Assembly (NCBI GenBank): GCA_937959285.1
Contig: CALGAR010000117.1
Coordinates: 1 to 64,000, forward strand
Direction: 5' to 3'
DNA: 64,000 bases
Source: an uncultured Bryobacterales bacterium
Lineage (GTDB): Bacteria; Acidobacteriota; Terriglobia; Bryobacterales; Bryobacteraceae
Shown piece after piece: positions 23,467 to 32,194 of this stretch. Numbering within the stretch: the stretch's first letter is position 1; each line of letters opens with the position of its first letter. The position numbers and the translations under genes are program-made. Below the pieces are notes generated by a model that was not told the DNA's origin, did no database searches, and saw only the letters and a program-made list of their open reading frames with translations.

Positions 23467-24246
23467 ATGCCCAAGACAGAACGAGAGCACCGGCAGGAAA
23501 TTGTCGAAATCGGCCGCCTGGTGTACCAGAAGGGGTGGGTGGCAGCCAACGACGGTAACATCTCCGTACGGCTCGATGAGAACCGCATCCTCTGCACGCC
23601 AACGGGCGTGAGCAAGGGGATGATGAAGCCGGAGGACCTCATCGTCTGCTGCATGGAGGGCAATAAGCTGGAAGGCAGGGGGGAGCGGACCAGCGAGATC
23701 GCCATGCATCTGCTCGTGTATGAACTGCGCCCGGACGTCCAGGCAGTCGTGCATGCGCATCCGCCGGTTTCCACCGGGTTCGCCACTGCGGGAAAGGCGC
23801 TGAATCAGGCTCTGCTGCCGGAAGTGGTGATCACACTCGGTTGCGTGCCCCTGGCCGAATACGGCCTGCCCGGAACACCGGCTCTCACCGAGCCGCTTCG
23901 TCCTCTCGTTCCCAAGTACGACGCCATTCTGCTGGCCAACCATGGAGTGGTCTGCTACGGCGAAGACCTATACCGGGCATTCTTCCGGATGGAGACCGTG
24001 GAGCACTATGCAAAAATCGCGCTCGTTGCCGAACTGCTCGGCGGTCCGAAAGTGCTGCCAAGGGCGGAAGTGGACAAGCTGTTCGACTCGCGAACACGCT
24101 ACGGCGTGAAATCGCGCGCCACGGCAGAACCGGGATGTCCGGTGGTGGCCGAAGATCTGCCTCCGAAGGACGAGAAGTTTGAAATTACACGCCACGAGCT
24201 GATTGCGCTTGTTGACGAGGCGCTGCGGGCTCGCGGTGTCGTGTAG
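23467..24246 (+). CDS. Class II aldolase/adducin family protein
   Basis: 259 residues from the ATG at 23467, chosen because homologous sequence starts there. Zinc ligands His96, His98 (VVHAHPP) and His159 (ANHG), with the catalytic-type Glu77 in RTSEIAMH, are those of L-fuculose-1-phosphate aldolase and MtnB. The substrate-binding NDGNISVR loop is at residue 28. It probably cleaves or dehydrates a sugar phosphate; the exact substrate is unclear. An HAD phosphatase of the MtnX type lies 600 bp away on the other strand, which would suit a methylthioribose or 5-deoxyribose salvage step, but the other genes are absent. Confidence 0.88.
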   Translation: MPKTEREHRQEIVEIGRLVYQKGWVAANDGNISVRLDENRILCTPTGVSKGMMKPEDLIVCCMEGNKLEGRGERTSEIAMHLLVYELRPDVQAVVHAHPPVSTGFATAGKALNQALLPEVVITLGCVPLAEYGLPGTPALTEPLRPLVPKYDAILLANHGVVCYGEDLYRAFFRMETVEHYAKIALVAELLGGPKVLPRAEVDKLFDSRTRYGVKSRATAEPGCPVVAEDLPPKDEKFEITRHELIALVDEALRARGVV

Positions 24247-24254
24247 CCTCGCTA

Positions 24255-24803
24255 TCAGCTTCGGGCTTCGCTTCGAACCCGCCGCTTAGGCTCTAAGAGG
24301 AAGAGTCCGGCGATGACGGCGATCAGTCCTAGCTTGATCAGCTCCATGATCGAGTAGAACCGGTGAAGAGTGGCCATCGTCGCCCTCTCCGCCGCCATCT
24401 GATCCGGAGGCACGAACTCGAGCATTTGCGACGCAATCGCGATCCTCGGGGCAACCAGCCAGTGCATGATCGATACCCAGATCAGGAGCGCCAAAGCAGT
24501 AAAGACAGGAACCCGCCCCGAGGACGTCGCAAAGAGGACGAGAAGGAACACGCCGAGCGCGATGGCGAACTGAGTGAGTCCCCAGATTTCAAACAGCCTT
24601 CGATTGGTCTCGCCCGCCTGATAGCGGAGCATCTGGCGAAACATGTCTGGTCCGATGGTCTCAATCACTCCACCCGCCGGCTTTGGAGGTGAGCTTGTGA
24701 TCGCGTTTACCGTCCGAAAGCTCTGCGTGGCCGAAACGGCCATCCACAAACTCGCTCCGAGCCAGACACCCACCAAGAGGCACAAGAGTCGTCGTACGCG
24801 CAT
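24255..24803 (-). CDS. Four-TM membrane protein of unknown function
   Basis: 182 residues with hydrophobic segments at about 5-25 (LCLLVGVWLGASLWMAV), 80-100, 105-125 and 150-175. A region between the first and second (ETIGPDMFRQMLRYQAGETNRRLFEIW) is polar. The layout resembles the DUF4149 family of small bacterial membrane proteins, but identity was not checked. It faces the aldolase gene tail to tail, 8 bp apart. Confidence 0.7.
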   Translation of the reverse strand: MRVRRLLCLLVGVWLGASLWMAVSATQSFRTVNAITSSPPKPAGGVIETIGPDMFRQMLRYQAGETNRRLFEIWGLTQFAIALGVFLLVLFATSSGRVPVFTALALLIWVSIMHWLVAPRIAIASQMLEFVPPDQMAAERATMATLHRFYSIMELIKLGLIAVIAGLFLLEPKRRVRSEARS

Positions 24804-24824
24804 ACAGGCAAGGCTTCCAGTGTA

Positions 24825-25478
24825 CTAGATGGCCGTCAACCTGTCCGCGATCTCCGACCATCGCGAAAAACGGCAAAAGGTCTCCTTCCGCCGGGACAGC
24901 TCGTCGGCAAGCCAGTCGCGAGCGAAGCGGAGTTCCGGCGGAACCGAGAGCACGGCTTCAAGATCGGGTGGACCATTCCCAGCGAAAGCCACGCGCTCGT
25001 AGGTGCTCTGCCCCGCCAGCACCGCGGCCTTCTTGTCGATTCCAAGCTCCGGCGAGCAGAAAGGCGAGTCAAAGGGAAGCTCAATGTGCAACCCGGCGCT
25101 CGGGCTGAAATGCCCCGGGCTAGCGTGTACAGGAACCGAAACACCGGCGGCCTCGAGGACCTGGGCAATGTACCAAGACGAGCCTGCCGACACGATCATC
25201 ACGTCCCACCCAGACCGCCGCAGTCGCGCAACGGCATCTTTCAGCCGTGAGTCCGGCCGCAGCGATTTCACCACACTGCGGATCGTAGCCTCGTCGCACC
25301 GTATGTGCGAAAAGATGCCCCGCATCGCCTCAAAATGTGTGATTCTGCCAGAGGCATATAAGCTCCAGTAGTCCGGCATGCCGTTCCGGTCGACACGCTC
25401 GAGCGCAAGCTGGTAGAAGTCGTTTTCGGTAATCGTTCCGTCAAAGTCGCTGACCAACAGATACGGATACTTTGTCAA
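24825..25478 (-). CDS. HAD-superfamily phosphatase, MtnX/SerB-like
   Basis: 217 residues. Motif I is VSDFDGTIT (Asp11, Asp13), motif II IVSAGSSW, motif III Lys in IDKKAAVL and motif IV FAGNGPPDLEAV. The insertion between motifs I and II is the helical C1 cap of the MtnX/SerB subgroup (2-hydroxy-3-keto-5-methylthiopentenyl-1-phosphate phosphatase or phosphoserine phosphatase). The only start in reach is a TTG at 25478, 10 residues before the nucleophile. It is 21 bp after the membrane-protein gene and divergent from tdk. Confidence 0.85.
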   Translation of the reverse strand: MTKYPYLLVSDFDGTITENDFYQLALERVDRNGMPDYWSLYASGRITHFEAMRGIFSHIRCDEATIRSVVKSLRPDSRLKDAVARLRRSGWDVMIVSAGSSWYIAQVLEAAGVSVPVHASPGHFSPSAGLHIELPFDSPFCSPELGIDKKAAVLAGQSTYERVAFAGNGPPDLEAVLSVPPELRFARDWLADELSRRKETFCRFSRWSEIADRLTAI

Positions 25479-25544
25479 AGAAAAAAAGACGCCTCCCTAT
25501 CCAGGATGGCAGACTATCGTTGCGAAGGACGGAATCCGTACCGG

Positions 25545-26180
25545 ATGATGAATTTGATGGACGGATTCACAGGCAGAATCGGGTGGCTCGAGGTGATTTG
25601 CGGGCCGATGTTCTCGGGCAAAAGCGAGGAACTGATGCGCCGCCTGCGCCGGGCAATGATCGCGCGAAAGCGAGTACAGGTTTTCAAGCCGGTGATGGAT
25701 GATCGCTACTCAGAGCACGAAATTGTCTCCCACGGGGACGTACGGATGAAGTCGGAGGCGGTCAAGAGCGCTTCCGAAATCCTGGCGAAGCTCGATTGGA
25801 AAACAGACGTCATCGGAATCGATGAATCCAACTTTTTCGGCACAGATTTGATCGAGGTGGTCAACCGGCTGGCGGATAGCGGCAAACAGGTCATCGCTGC
25901 CGGCCTGGACACGGACTACCTCGGGCGGCCATTTGCCCCGATACCGGACCTGCTGGCCCTGGCTGAATCAATCACCAAGACCCTGGCCATCTGCATGCGC
26001 TGCGGAAATCCGGCGAAACACACGCAACGGTTGGTGGAGTCGGAAGATCTAATTGTCGTCGGCGCAGCGGGGCTCTATGAAGCACGCTGCCGGCGTTGTT
26101 TCGAGGCGGGAGTACCCAAACAGGAGCTGCTTGAGTTCGCACGTCCTTCCTATCGCTATAAGCAAGCAGCACAAAGCTGA
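25545..26180 (+). CDS. tdk: Thymidine kinase
   Basis: About 211 residues from the ATG at 25545; further in-frame ATGs at 25506, 25548 and 25557 are possible. The sequence WLEVICGPMFSGKSEELMRRLRR has Walker A GPMFSGKS, followed by VIGIDESNFF (Walker B Asp-Glu), AGLDTDYLGRPF and the zinc ribbon CMRCGNP...CRRCFEAG. This is the type II (retroviral/vaccinia-like) thymidine kinase fold for dTMP salvage. The extra N-terminus before 25557 is not family-like. Confidence 0.94.
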   Translation: MMNLMDGFTGRIGWLEVICGPMFSGKSEELMRRLRRAMIARKRVQVFKPVMDDRYSEHEIVSHGDVRMKSEAVKSASEILAKLDWKTDVIGIDESNFFGTDLIEVVNRLADSGKQVIAAGLDTDYLGRPFAPIPDLLALAESITKTLAICMRCGNPAKHTQRLVESEDLIVVGAAGLYEARCRRCFEAGVPKQELLEFARPSYRYKQAAQS

Positions 26181-26257
26181 AACCAGTCTGCCGCCTGGAC
26201 CCATCAAAATGCAGTAGAGTTAATGTTGCAAGAGTTTGCAACCAAGGAGATATCTCT

Positions 26258-27139
26258 GTGAGCGATATTCACCAGCCCGCCTACGTGCCCCCTCCTTCTG
26301 GAGGCTCTGGGTTGAAAGTTCCGATTTTGTTCGGCCTGGTCATCGCGTTGCTGGCGTCGGTTGTCTACCTGTTTCTGCAGGTCGATACCCTTCGCACAGA
26401 CATGGCGAAGATGCAGGAGAACATCATGAATGAACTGACAAGCGTGCGCGAGGCTTCCAGCGTTACAACACAGACGCAGCGCCGGAACATTGAGACGCTG
26501 CGCGACGAGCTGGAGGCGGCACGCAGGCAAGCTGCCATGGCTGCAGGCCAGGCAAAGATCGACGCCACCAGGCACGCGGAGGAACTGGCGAAGCAGTTAG
26601 CCGCGGCGCAGGCCAAGGAGCAACAAGCCGTCAAGGAGGCACTGAGCGAAGTGAAGGAAGTTGCCACTGCCGCTACCTCCAAGATCGGCGAAGTCAGCTC
26701 GGAAGTCGGCGAGGTCAAGAGCGAGGTTGCTGCGAACAAATCCGAACTCGAGAAGACGATTGCCGACCTGAAGCGAGTGACGGGTGATCTGGGCGTCACC
26801 AGCGGACTGGTGGCAACCAACGCCAAGGAGCTCGCTGCGCTGAAAGCGCTCGGCGAGCGGAACTACTATGAGTTCAATATCCGCAAGCAGAAAGAACCAA
26901 CCCGTGTCGGCGACATCATCGTCCGGCTTAAGAAAGCAGATGTCAAGCGGAACCGGTTCACCATTGAGCTGGTTGCTGACGACAAGAAGGTAGAAAAGAA
27001 GGACAAGAACATTAACGAGCCGCTTCAATTTTACGTGGCTAAAGCGCAGCAGCCGTACGAATTGGTGGTCAACGAAATCAAGAAGGACCAGATCGTTGGC
27101 TATCTGTCAACCCCCAAAGTCCAAAACGCTCGTAACTGA
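26258..27139 (+). CDS. Membrane protein with long coiled coil
   Basis: 293 residues, GTG start with AAGGAGA 8 bp upstream. A cytoplasmic proline-rich tail is followed by one transmembrane segment (residues about 23-42, FGLVIALLASVVYLFLQV). Residues about 50-195 form a continuous coiled coil rich in Ala, Glu, Lys and Gln (KIDATRHAEELAKQLAAAQ, EVSSEVGEVKSEVAANKSEL). The C-terminal 90 residues (YYEFNIRKQKEPTRVGDII) are a compact beta-rich domain with basic strands. Looks like a periplasm-facing scaffold, but no family recognised. Followed by a strong bidirectional terminator. Confidence 0.75.
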   Translation: MSDIHQPAYVPPPSGGSGLKVPILFGLVIALLASVVYLFLQVDTLRTDMAKMQENIMNELTSVREASSVTTQTQRRNIETLRDELEAARRQAAMAAGQAKIDATRHAEELAKQLAAAQAKEQQAVKEALSEVKEVATAATSKIGEVSSEVGEVKSEVAANKSELEKTIADLKRVTGDLGVTSGLVATNAKELAALKALGERNYYEFNIRKQKEPTRVGDIIVRLKKADVKRNRFTIELVADDKKVEKKDKNINEPLQFYVAKAQQPYELVVNEIKKDQIVGYLSTPKVQNARN

Positions 27140-27147
27140 CTCTTTCG

Positions 27148-27171
27148 GAGGGCAGAGATTCCTCTGCCCTC
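27148..27171. terminator. Bidirectional hairpin terminator
   Basis: Arms GAGGGCAGAG and CTCTGCCCTC (10 bp) around the loop ATTC lie exactly between the stop at 27139 and the convergent stop at 27176. The T-rich flank CTTCTC on the plus side is weak, and the minus side also has some T (as A upstream), so it may act on both transcripts. Confidence 0.8.
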
Positions 27172-27175
27172 TTCT

Positions 27176-27967
27176 CTATTCGATCGGCAAGGCGGAAACC
27201 GAAACTTTCCTTCCCGTCCGTACTTCCACTTTCAGCCTGTCGCCGGACTGCAACCCGCCCTGCAATTGCAGGATGTAATAGCCCCGGATTACCTGGAAGA
27301 TCCTGCGCCCCACTGGTTCCTTCGATTTGCCCATGTCGTGCAGGTTAAACGACGCTCCTCCCGTCTGACGGGCAAGAGATTCGAAGAGCGACCGGCCATA
27401 GCCCATCACGTAGACCGGATAAATGGAAACGCCGTTGTGCCGCGCAAGCTGCACCACCTCCCGCTCTGAGACGCGGCTGGAACCATCGACGCCCGTCGTC
27501 ACCAACAGCAGCACCCGGCGGAAGCTAGCGTTCTCGAATCCGCCGTCCAGCGCGGCGTAGAGTGCATCAAGCACTCGCGGGCTGTTTCCGTACCTGACGC
27601 TCGCAACCGCACGGCGGAGGAGCTCCTTGCTCGCCGTGAAGTCCTGGATCAGGTCCGCGGCGGAATGAAAGGAGACTACCGCCATTTGCTCCTTCTCACC
27701 GAGCTGGTCGATAAATTCCCCTGCGACACCCTGAACTGCGCCTCCGATGAGGCTCGTATCAAGCAGCAGGAGGATGTCGACGGGACCCTCTGTATACGTA
27801 GCAGACTCTACGGGGCGGGCAGAGCTGGAATCCGAAACCTTGAAGTCTCCCGGCTTCAAATCCAGGATCGGTGCGCCGGTCTTCGGATCAACGACGGTAA
27901 CGGCAAGACGCGTGGTGGCGGCAGGCGCCAGCAGGGCGGCGCCCAGGAGGATGACCAAGGGTCGCAT
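27176..27967 (-). CDS. Secreted VWFA-domain protein (acidobacterial type)
   Basis: 263 residues with a signal peptide (VILLGAALLAPAATT). It starts with a short domain (LAVTVVDPKTGAPILDLKPGDFKVSD) and a VWFA domain: MIDAS-like DTSLIGG near residue 70 and VLLLVTTGVDGSSRVS, with the third site in YVMGYG. The DxSxS is only partly kept. This arrangement is that of the VWFA-related proteins common in Acidobacteria. It follows the efflux adaptor gene by only 5 bp, so the two are coupled. Confidence 0.88.
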   Translation of the reverse strand: MRPLVILLGAALLAPAATTRLAVTVVDPKTGAPILDLKPGDFKVSDSSSARPVESATYTEGPVDILLLLDTSLIGGAVQGVAGEFIDQLGEKEQMAVVSFHSAADLIQDFTASKELLRRAVASVRYGNSPRVLDALYAALDGGFENASFRRVLLLVTTGVDGSSRVSEREVVQLARHNGVSIYPVYVMGYGRSLFESLARQTGGASFNLHDMGKSKEPVGRRIFQVIRGYYILQLQGGLQSGDRLKVEVRTGRKVSVSALPIE

Positions 27968-27972
27968 GACCC

Positions 27973-29196
27973 TTATTGTCCCCCTTGTGCGTTCCCTCCT
28001 GCATTCGTAGTGACGACCCGGACGCTGACGCCAGTATCAAGGCGGGCGAGCTGAGTGACTGCGAGCTGCTCTCCCTCTTGAATGCCTTCGATCACTTCGA
28101 CGTCCTGATCGTAAGGATCGCCCAGCTTCACCTCCCGGGCTTCGACCTTGCCGTTAGAGACAACGTACACCTTGTTCGTTCCGAAGACGTAATTGATAGC
28201 GCGCCTAGGCACTAGGCGGATGTTTTCCGTCTTGTCTGTCGCAATTCGCGCCCTGGCGTACGACCCCGGCTTCAAAGCGCCATTCGGATTCGCAATCAAA
28301 GCCTCCACGACGAATGTGCGCTTCGTTTCATCCACCGTGGGCGCAATTCGCCAGACCTTTCCTTCGAAGGTTCGGCCCTCGTACGCCTCTACGGAAACTT
28401 CGGCTCGCTGTCCGACCTTGATCCAAGGAGCCATCCGCTCCGGCACTTCAATGCGCAGACGGACGGGATCGATCTTGACGAGCGTCAGAAGGCGTACGTT
28501 CGGCTCAACATACTGCCCGGCCGTCACCTGCCGCTCCTTGACGTAGGCGGCAAACGGCGCGCGGACGGTCGTATCGCGAAGCTTCTTCCGCTGCAACTGC
28601 AGCACTGCCTTGAAGCGCTGCACCTCCTGGATCAGATTACGAGTCTGGTTCAGCGTTGCGTCGTACGCCGCTCGGGCTGCATCGTAGCGAGCGCGTGCCT
28701 CGTCAAGCTCGCTTTTCGCTCCAATTCCCTGATCAACCAGTGAGCTTACGCGCGTGAACCGCTTTTCCGCCTCAAAAAGGTCGGCTTGCGCGCGGCGGAC
28801 CTCAGGGGTCTGCCGGATATCTTCCACGCGGTCGTTTTCTCCCTTCAAACCCAGGCGTTCGAGGGATTGCCGCAACTGTGCCTCATTTTGAGCAACGAGG
28901 TATTTCTGCTCCTCGTCGGAAATGCGGACCATCACCTGGCCTTCGGTGACGGCATCGCCGAGATCAACGGTCACCTCCTCGACGCGGCCCCCGACTTCAG
29001 CGCTGATCACAGCTTCGTCATAGGGAAACATCGTTCCGACGGATTCCACCACGCGCCGCACTTCTCGTGAGACCACCGGCGCAACCTGCACTTCCACCGG
29101 ACCCGAATCCTTGCGGGCCTGTTCAGGATTTTGCCGGCCGCAGCCGGCTACAAAGCATGTACCCGTTAGAAGGAGAGCAGCGTAGAACGCTTTCAT
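27973..29196 (-). CDS. RND-type efflux adaptor (membrane fusion) lipoprotein
   Basis: 407 residues from the ATG at 29196. Lipoprotein signal MKAFYAALLLTGTCFVAGC. Barrel-sandwich hybrid halves are seen at residues about 60-90 (SAEVGGRVEEVTVDLGD) and 215-235 (TVRAPFAAYVKERQVTAG), separated by a helical hairpin of about 110 residues; the beta-barrel (VRLRIEVPERMAPWIKVGQ) and membrane-proximal domains follow. It is an adaptor of AcrA/MdtA type. No RND pump or OMF gene is adjacent; the next gene in the operon is the VWFA protein. Confidence 0.9.
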   Translation of the reverse strand: MKAFYAALLLTGTCFVAGCGRQNPEQARKDSGPVEVQVAPVVSREVRRVVESVGTMFPYDEAVISAEVGGRVEEVTVDLGDAVTEGQVMVRISDEEQKYLVAQNEAQLRQSLERLGLKGENDRVEDIRQTPEVRRAQADLFEAEKRFTRVSSLVDQGIGAKSELDEARARYDAARAAYDATLNQTRNLIQEVQRFKAVLQLQRKKLRDTTVRAPFAAYVKERQVTAGQYVEPNVRLLTLVKIDPVRLRIEVPERMAPWIKVGQRAEVSVEAYEGRTFEGKVWRIAPTVDETKRTFVVEALIANPNGALKPGSYARARIATDKTENIRLVPRRAINYVFGTNKVYVVSNGKVEAREVKLGDPYDQDVEVIEGIQEGEQLAVTQLARLDTGVSVRVVTTNAGGNAQGGQ

Positions 29197-29397
29197 ATTC
29201 AATATCCTGAACCGGACGCCGGCTGAGTCTCCAGACAGCGCACTAGCACTACGTTGTGGGAGCATCACTAAGAAGGCGTCACGGAGACAGGTCCGGTTAC
29301 GATCCTCTATTCTACCCAAATGAATTGTCCTCGCTATACGTAGACCAGAATTTGGTACCGTAGAGGGCTAAAGCACTAAGAGGAGAGAGCTATCAGC

Positions 29398-29913
29398 ATG
29401 CGGGAGGACCGGCTGCGGCGCCTGGCGGAGCGTTTTGACCGTCTCGCAGAAGAGGACGATTGGCGAATCGAGCAAGCCCGCGCAGTCGACCTCACTCGCC
29501 GCGCCGGGGCACAGGAACTCTACGCTCTCTGCAGCCACTTTGTCACCGAGATCAACCGGCTGGTAACTCGGATTCGGTTCGAGCTGGTGCCCGAAGAATT
29601 TCCACCCGAAGCCTTCCGCGATGGGAGTGTCAATCTCATCCAGATCAACGCCAGAGGCCGTCTGGTGCAGATTGCGTTCGAAGCCACCGAACAGTTAATT
29701 TCCACCGACCTCTACCGCACGCCCTATATTCTCCAGGGCTCGGTGCGCTGGTATAACCAGGAACTCCTGGAAAGCTCCGGCATTGAAGAGGAGATGCTGT
29801 TCTATTGCATGGACGGGAAGTCCGGCAGCGAGTGGAGATTCTATAACCAGCGAACCCACCGCTCGGGCCGGTTCGATATTGACCACCTGATCCAACTAAT
29901 GGAGCGGTTGTGA
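29398..29913 (+). CDS. Conserved hypothetical protein, all cytoplasmic
   Basis: 171 residues, no signal peptide. The N-terminal 45 residues are a charged helix (LRRLAERFDRLAEEDDWRIEQARAVDL), followed by a beta-rich domain (NLIQINARGRLVQIAFEATE, LQGSVRWYNQELLES, EWRFYNQRTHRSGRFD). The layout is reminiscent of small helix-plus-barrel proteins of unknown function. Overlaps the GTG start of the next gene by 4 bp (GTGA), so its transcript continues into the esterase. Confidence 0.6.
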   Translation: MREDRLRRLAERFDRLAEEDDWRIEQARAVDLTRRAGAQELYALCSHFVTEINRLVTRIRFELVPEEFPPEAFRDGSVNLIQINARGRLVQIAFEATEQLISTDLYRTPYILQGSVRWYNQELLESSGIEEEMLFYCMDGKSGSEWRFYNQRTHRSGRFDIDHLIQLMERL

Positions 29914-32186
29914 AGCGATTCCGATATTTTCTGCCTGTTGCTCTACTCGTGGCTGGCGCCGCCGGACAATCGCCGGATGCCCGTCGCCGCGCAGACCTGG
30001 AGATGCTGATGCGGGTCCTGCCGTCCACAACGCCTCCCCGCAGATCTGTAACCGGCCGGATGAATTTGCTGGATCGAACCTGGGAGCAGTGGCAGGAACG
30101 AACCCGGGAACTTCCGCCCGATTTCGAGGCGATGCCTTCGAATCCGTTTCTTCCGGACCCTCTGGTCGATTTCGCCGGAAAGCAGATTACAAGCACGGCA
30201 GAATGGGCGCGCCGGCGGCAGGAGATTCGCGCGCAATTTGAGCAGTGGGTCTTCGGAACATTTCCTCCCGCTCCTGACAACCTGCGGGCCACAGTCGTAA
30301 AGGAGCAGAAAGAAGGCGAGGTTACAGTACGGGACGTCCTCCTTGAATTCGGCCCCAACCATCGTGCAAGACTGCGGCTGCAGCTAATGATTCCGCCCGG
30401 CAAGGGGCCTTTTCCGGTCTTCCTCACAAACCACGCAAGAAATCGCCCATGGGCAGCAACGGCGGTGCGGCGCGGCTACATCGGCTGTATTTACTTCGCG
30501 ACAGATCCGATCTACGGAAACGGCGACGACTCGGAAACATTCCTCGAGGCATTCCCGGAAGCTTCTTTCTCCTGCCTTGCGCGCTGGGCCTGGGCGGCAA
30601 TGCGCGCCGTAGATTATCTGGTGACGCTGCCGGAAGCAGATCGAGCCAGGATCGCGATCACCGGCCATTCTCGCAACGGGAAGCAGGCGCTTCTCGCCGC
30701 TGCCTTCGACGAGCGCATCGGAGCTGTCGCCCTATCAAGCGGAAATACGGGAGAAGGAACGCCGTGGCGATATACAACCGACCCGTTTGTGAATGAGAGT
30801 ATCGAGCAGATTACGACCAACTTCCCGCATTGGTTCCACCCCCGTCTGCGTTTCTTCGCTGGGCGGGAACACAAGCTGCCTGTCGACCAGAATCTGCTGA
30901 TGGCGCTCGTCGCGCCGCGGGGCTTGCTGCTCGCTTCAGCATATCCGGAAGCGCAAGGGGCGCCGTGGGCCTTCGAACAGGCCTATGACTCGGTCAGAAA
31001 GGTCTACCAGTTCTTGAACAAGACAGACAATGTGGGCCTTTCTCTGCGTGCGGGCGAGCACCCGACGGTCGCCGAGGACATTGAAAAGTACGTTGACTTC
31101 TTCGATACCGTTTTCGGGCGTGCAAAATACCCACGCCCCGAAACCCGCTTCTACGGTTATTCCTTCGAGCGCTGGCAGAAGCTCTCGGGCGAGAAGATTG
31201 ACCCTCGGCAGTATCCGGAAAAGAGGCCATCGAGGAGCCGGCAGGAAATCCTTCGCCAAATCCACTGGATTCTCGGCGAAGAACCGGCCGGCGTCCCCTT
31301 CCCTTCCCGGACAAAGCTGGCGGAGACAATTCGCACGTCGGACGGCTGGCTGGCAGACCTGTACAAGCGCCCCTTGCAGGCTCCGGGAATGAGCCACACC
31401 GGCCTTTCGTTCGGCGATGACCTGAAAGCGGACCTGTACTTTCCGGCCTCGAGCGACGGGAAGCCAGCCAAGCCACGGTTCCCGGTGGTCGTCTGGCTGC
31501 ATCCCTTCTCCCACTCAACCGGATACTCCCGCTTCGCCCGGCCCCACATTCCCGCGCTCGTCGAACGCGGATTCGCGGTCCTGGCCTTCGATCAGATCGG
31601 CTACGGCACGCGCATTGAACAGGGGACCCGCTTCTACGAACGCTATCCGCGCTGGTCGCTGCTTGGGAAAATGGTGGCCGACACGCGAGCCGCGATCGAC
31701 GCCCTGGCGGCATTAGAGATCGTGGACGCCTCGCGGATCTATCTTTCCGGCTACTCGCTCGGAGGGAAGGTGGCCCTTTTTACGGCTGCACTGGATGAGC
31801 GCGTCCGGGGCGTGGCGGCAGTTTCAGCCTTCACTCCGCTGCGCCTGGATGGACCCGGCAAGGGCATCGAGGGAATCCGTCAATACTCCCACCTGCACGG
31901 CCTTCTGCCGCGCCTCGGGTTCTTTATCGGTCACGAACAGCGGATCCCGGTCGACTATGACGATGTGCTTTCCGCCATCGCTCCGCGTCCGGTTCTGATT
32001 TTTGCGCCGACGCACGATCGCTACGCTCCCATTGCAGACGTAAAACAGGCCGTTGCATCGGCTCGGAAGGCTTGGGAGAAGGCGGGGAAAACAGAAGCGC
32101 TTCGCCTGGAAACACCGGTAGACTTCAATCGGTTCCCGCCGGAACGGCTCACGGCGATTGCAAACTGGCTCGCCGGAGAGCCGTAG
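29910..32186 (+). CDS. Large secreted protein with two alpha/beta-hydrolase domains (CE15-like + esterase)
   Basis: 758 residues, GTG start, signal peptide (FLPVALLVAGAAG). The first domain has GHSRNGKQALLAA (Ser at residue 254), the GxSRxGK elbow of glucuronoyl esterases (CE15), with the preceding QLMIPPGKGPFPVFLTNHARN. The second domain starts near residue 470 and has SGYSLGGKVALFTAALDERV (Ser at residue 615) with a C-terminal His likely in APTHDRYAP. Two full hydrolase domains in one polypeptide are unusual; both nucleophile elbows are intact. It probably works on plant or microbial polysaccharide esters in the periplasm or outside. Coupled to the upstream hypothetical by a 4-bp overlap. 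Confidence 0.85.
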   Translation: MKRFRYFLPVALLVAGAAGQSPDARRRADLEMLMRVLPSTTPPRRSVTGRMNLLDRTWEQWQERTRELPPDFEAMPSNPFLPDPLVDFAGKQITSTAEWARRRQEIRAQFEQWVFGTFPPAPDNLRATVVKEQKEGEVTVRDVLLEFGPNHRARLRLQLMIPPGKGPFPVFLTNHARNRPWAATAVRRGYIGCIYFATDPIYGNGDDSETFLEAFPEASFSCLARWAWAAMRAVDYLVTLPEADRARIAITGHSRNGKQALLAAAFDERIGAVALSSGNTGEGTPWRYTTDPFVNESIEQITTNFPHWFHPRLRFFAGREHKLPVDQNLLMALVAPRGLLLASAYPEAQGAPWAFEQAYDSVRKVYQFLNKTDNVGLSLRAGEHPTVAEDIEKYVDFFDTVFGRAKYPRPETRFYGYSFERWQKLSGEKIDPRQYPEKRPSRSRQEILRQIHWILGEEPAGVPFPSRTKLAETIRTSDGWLADLYKRPLQAPGMSHTGLSFGDDLKADLYFPASSDGKPAKPRFPVVVWLHPFSHSTGYSRFARPHIPALVERGFAVLAFDQIGYGTRIEQGTRFYERYPRWSLLGKMVADTRAAIDALAALEIVDASRIYLSGYSLGGKVALFTAALDERVRGVAAVSAFTPLRLDGPGKGIEGIRQYSHLHGLLPRLGFFIGHEQRIPVDYDDVLSAIAPRPVLIFAPTHDRYAPIADVKQAVASARKAWEKAGKTEALRLETPVDFNRFPPERLTAIANWLAGEP

Positions 32187-32194
32187 AAGAGGGC

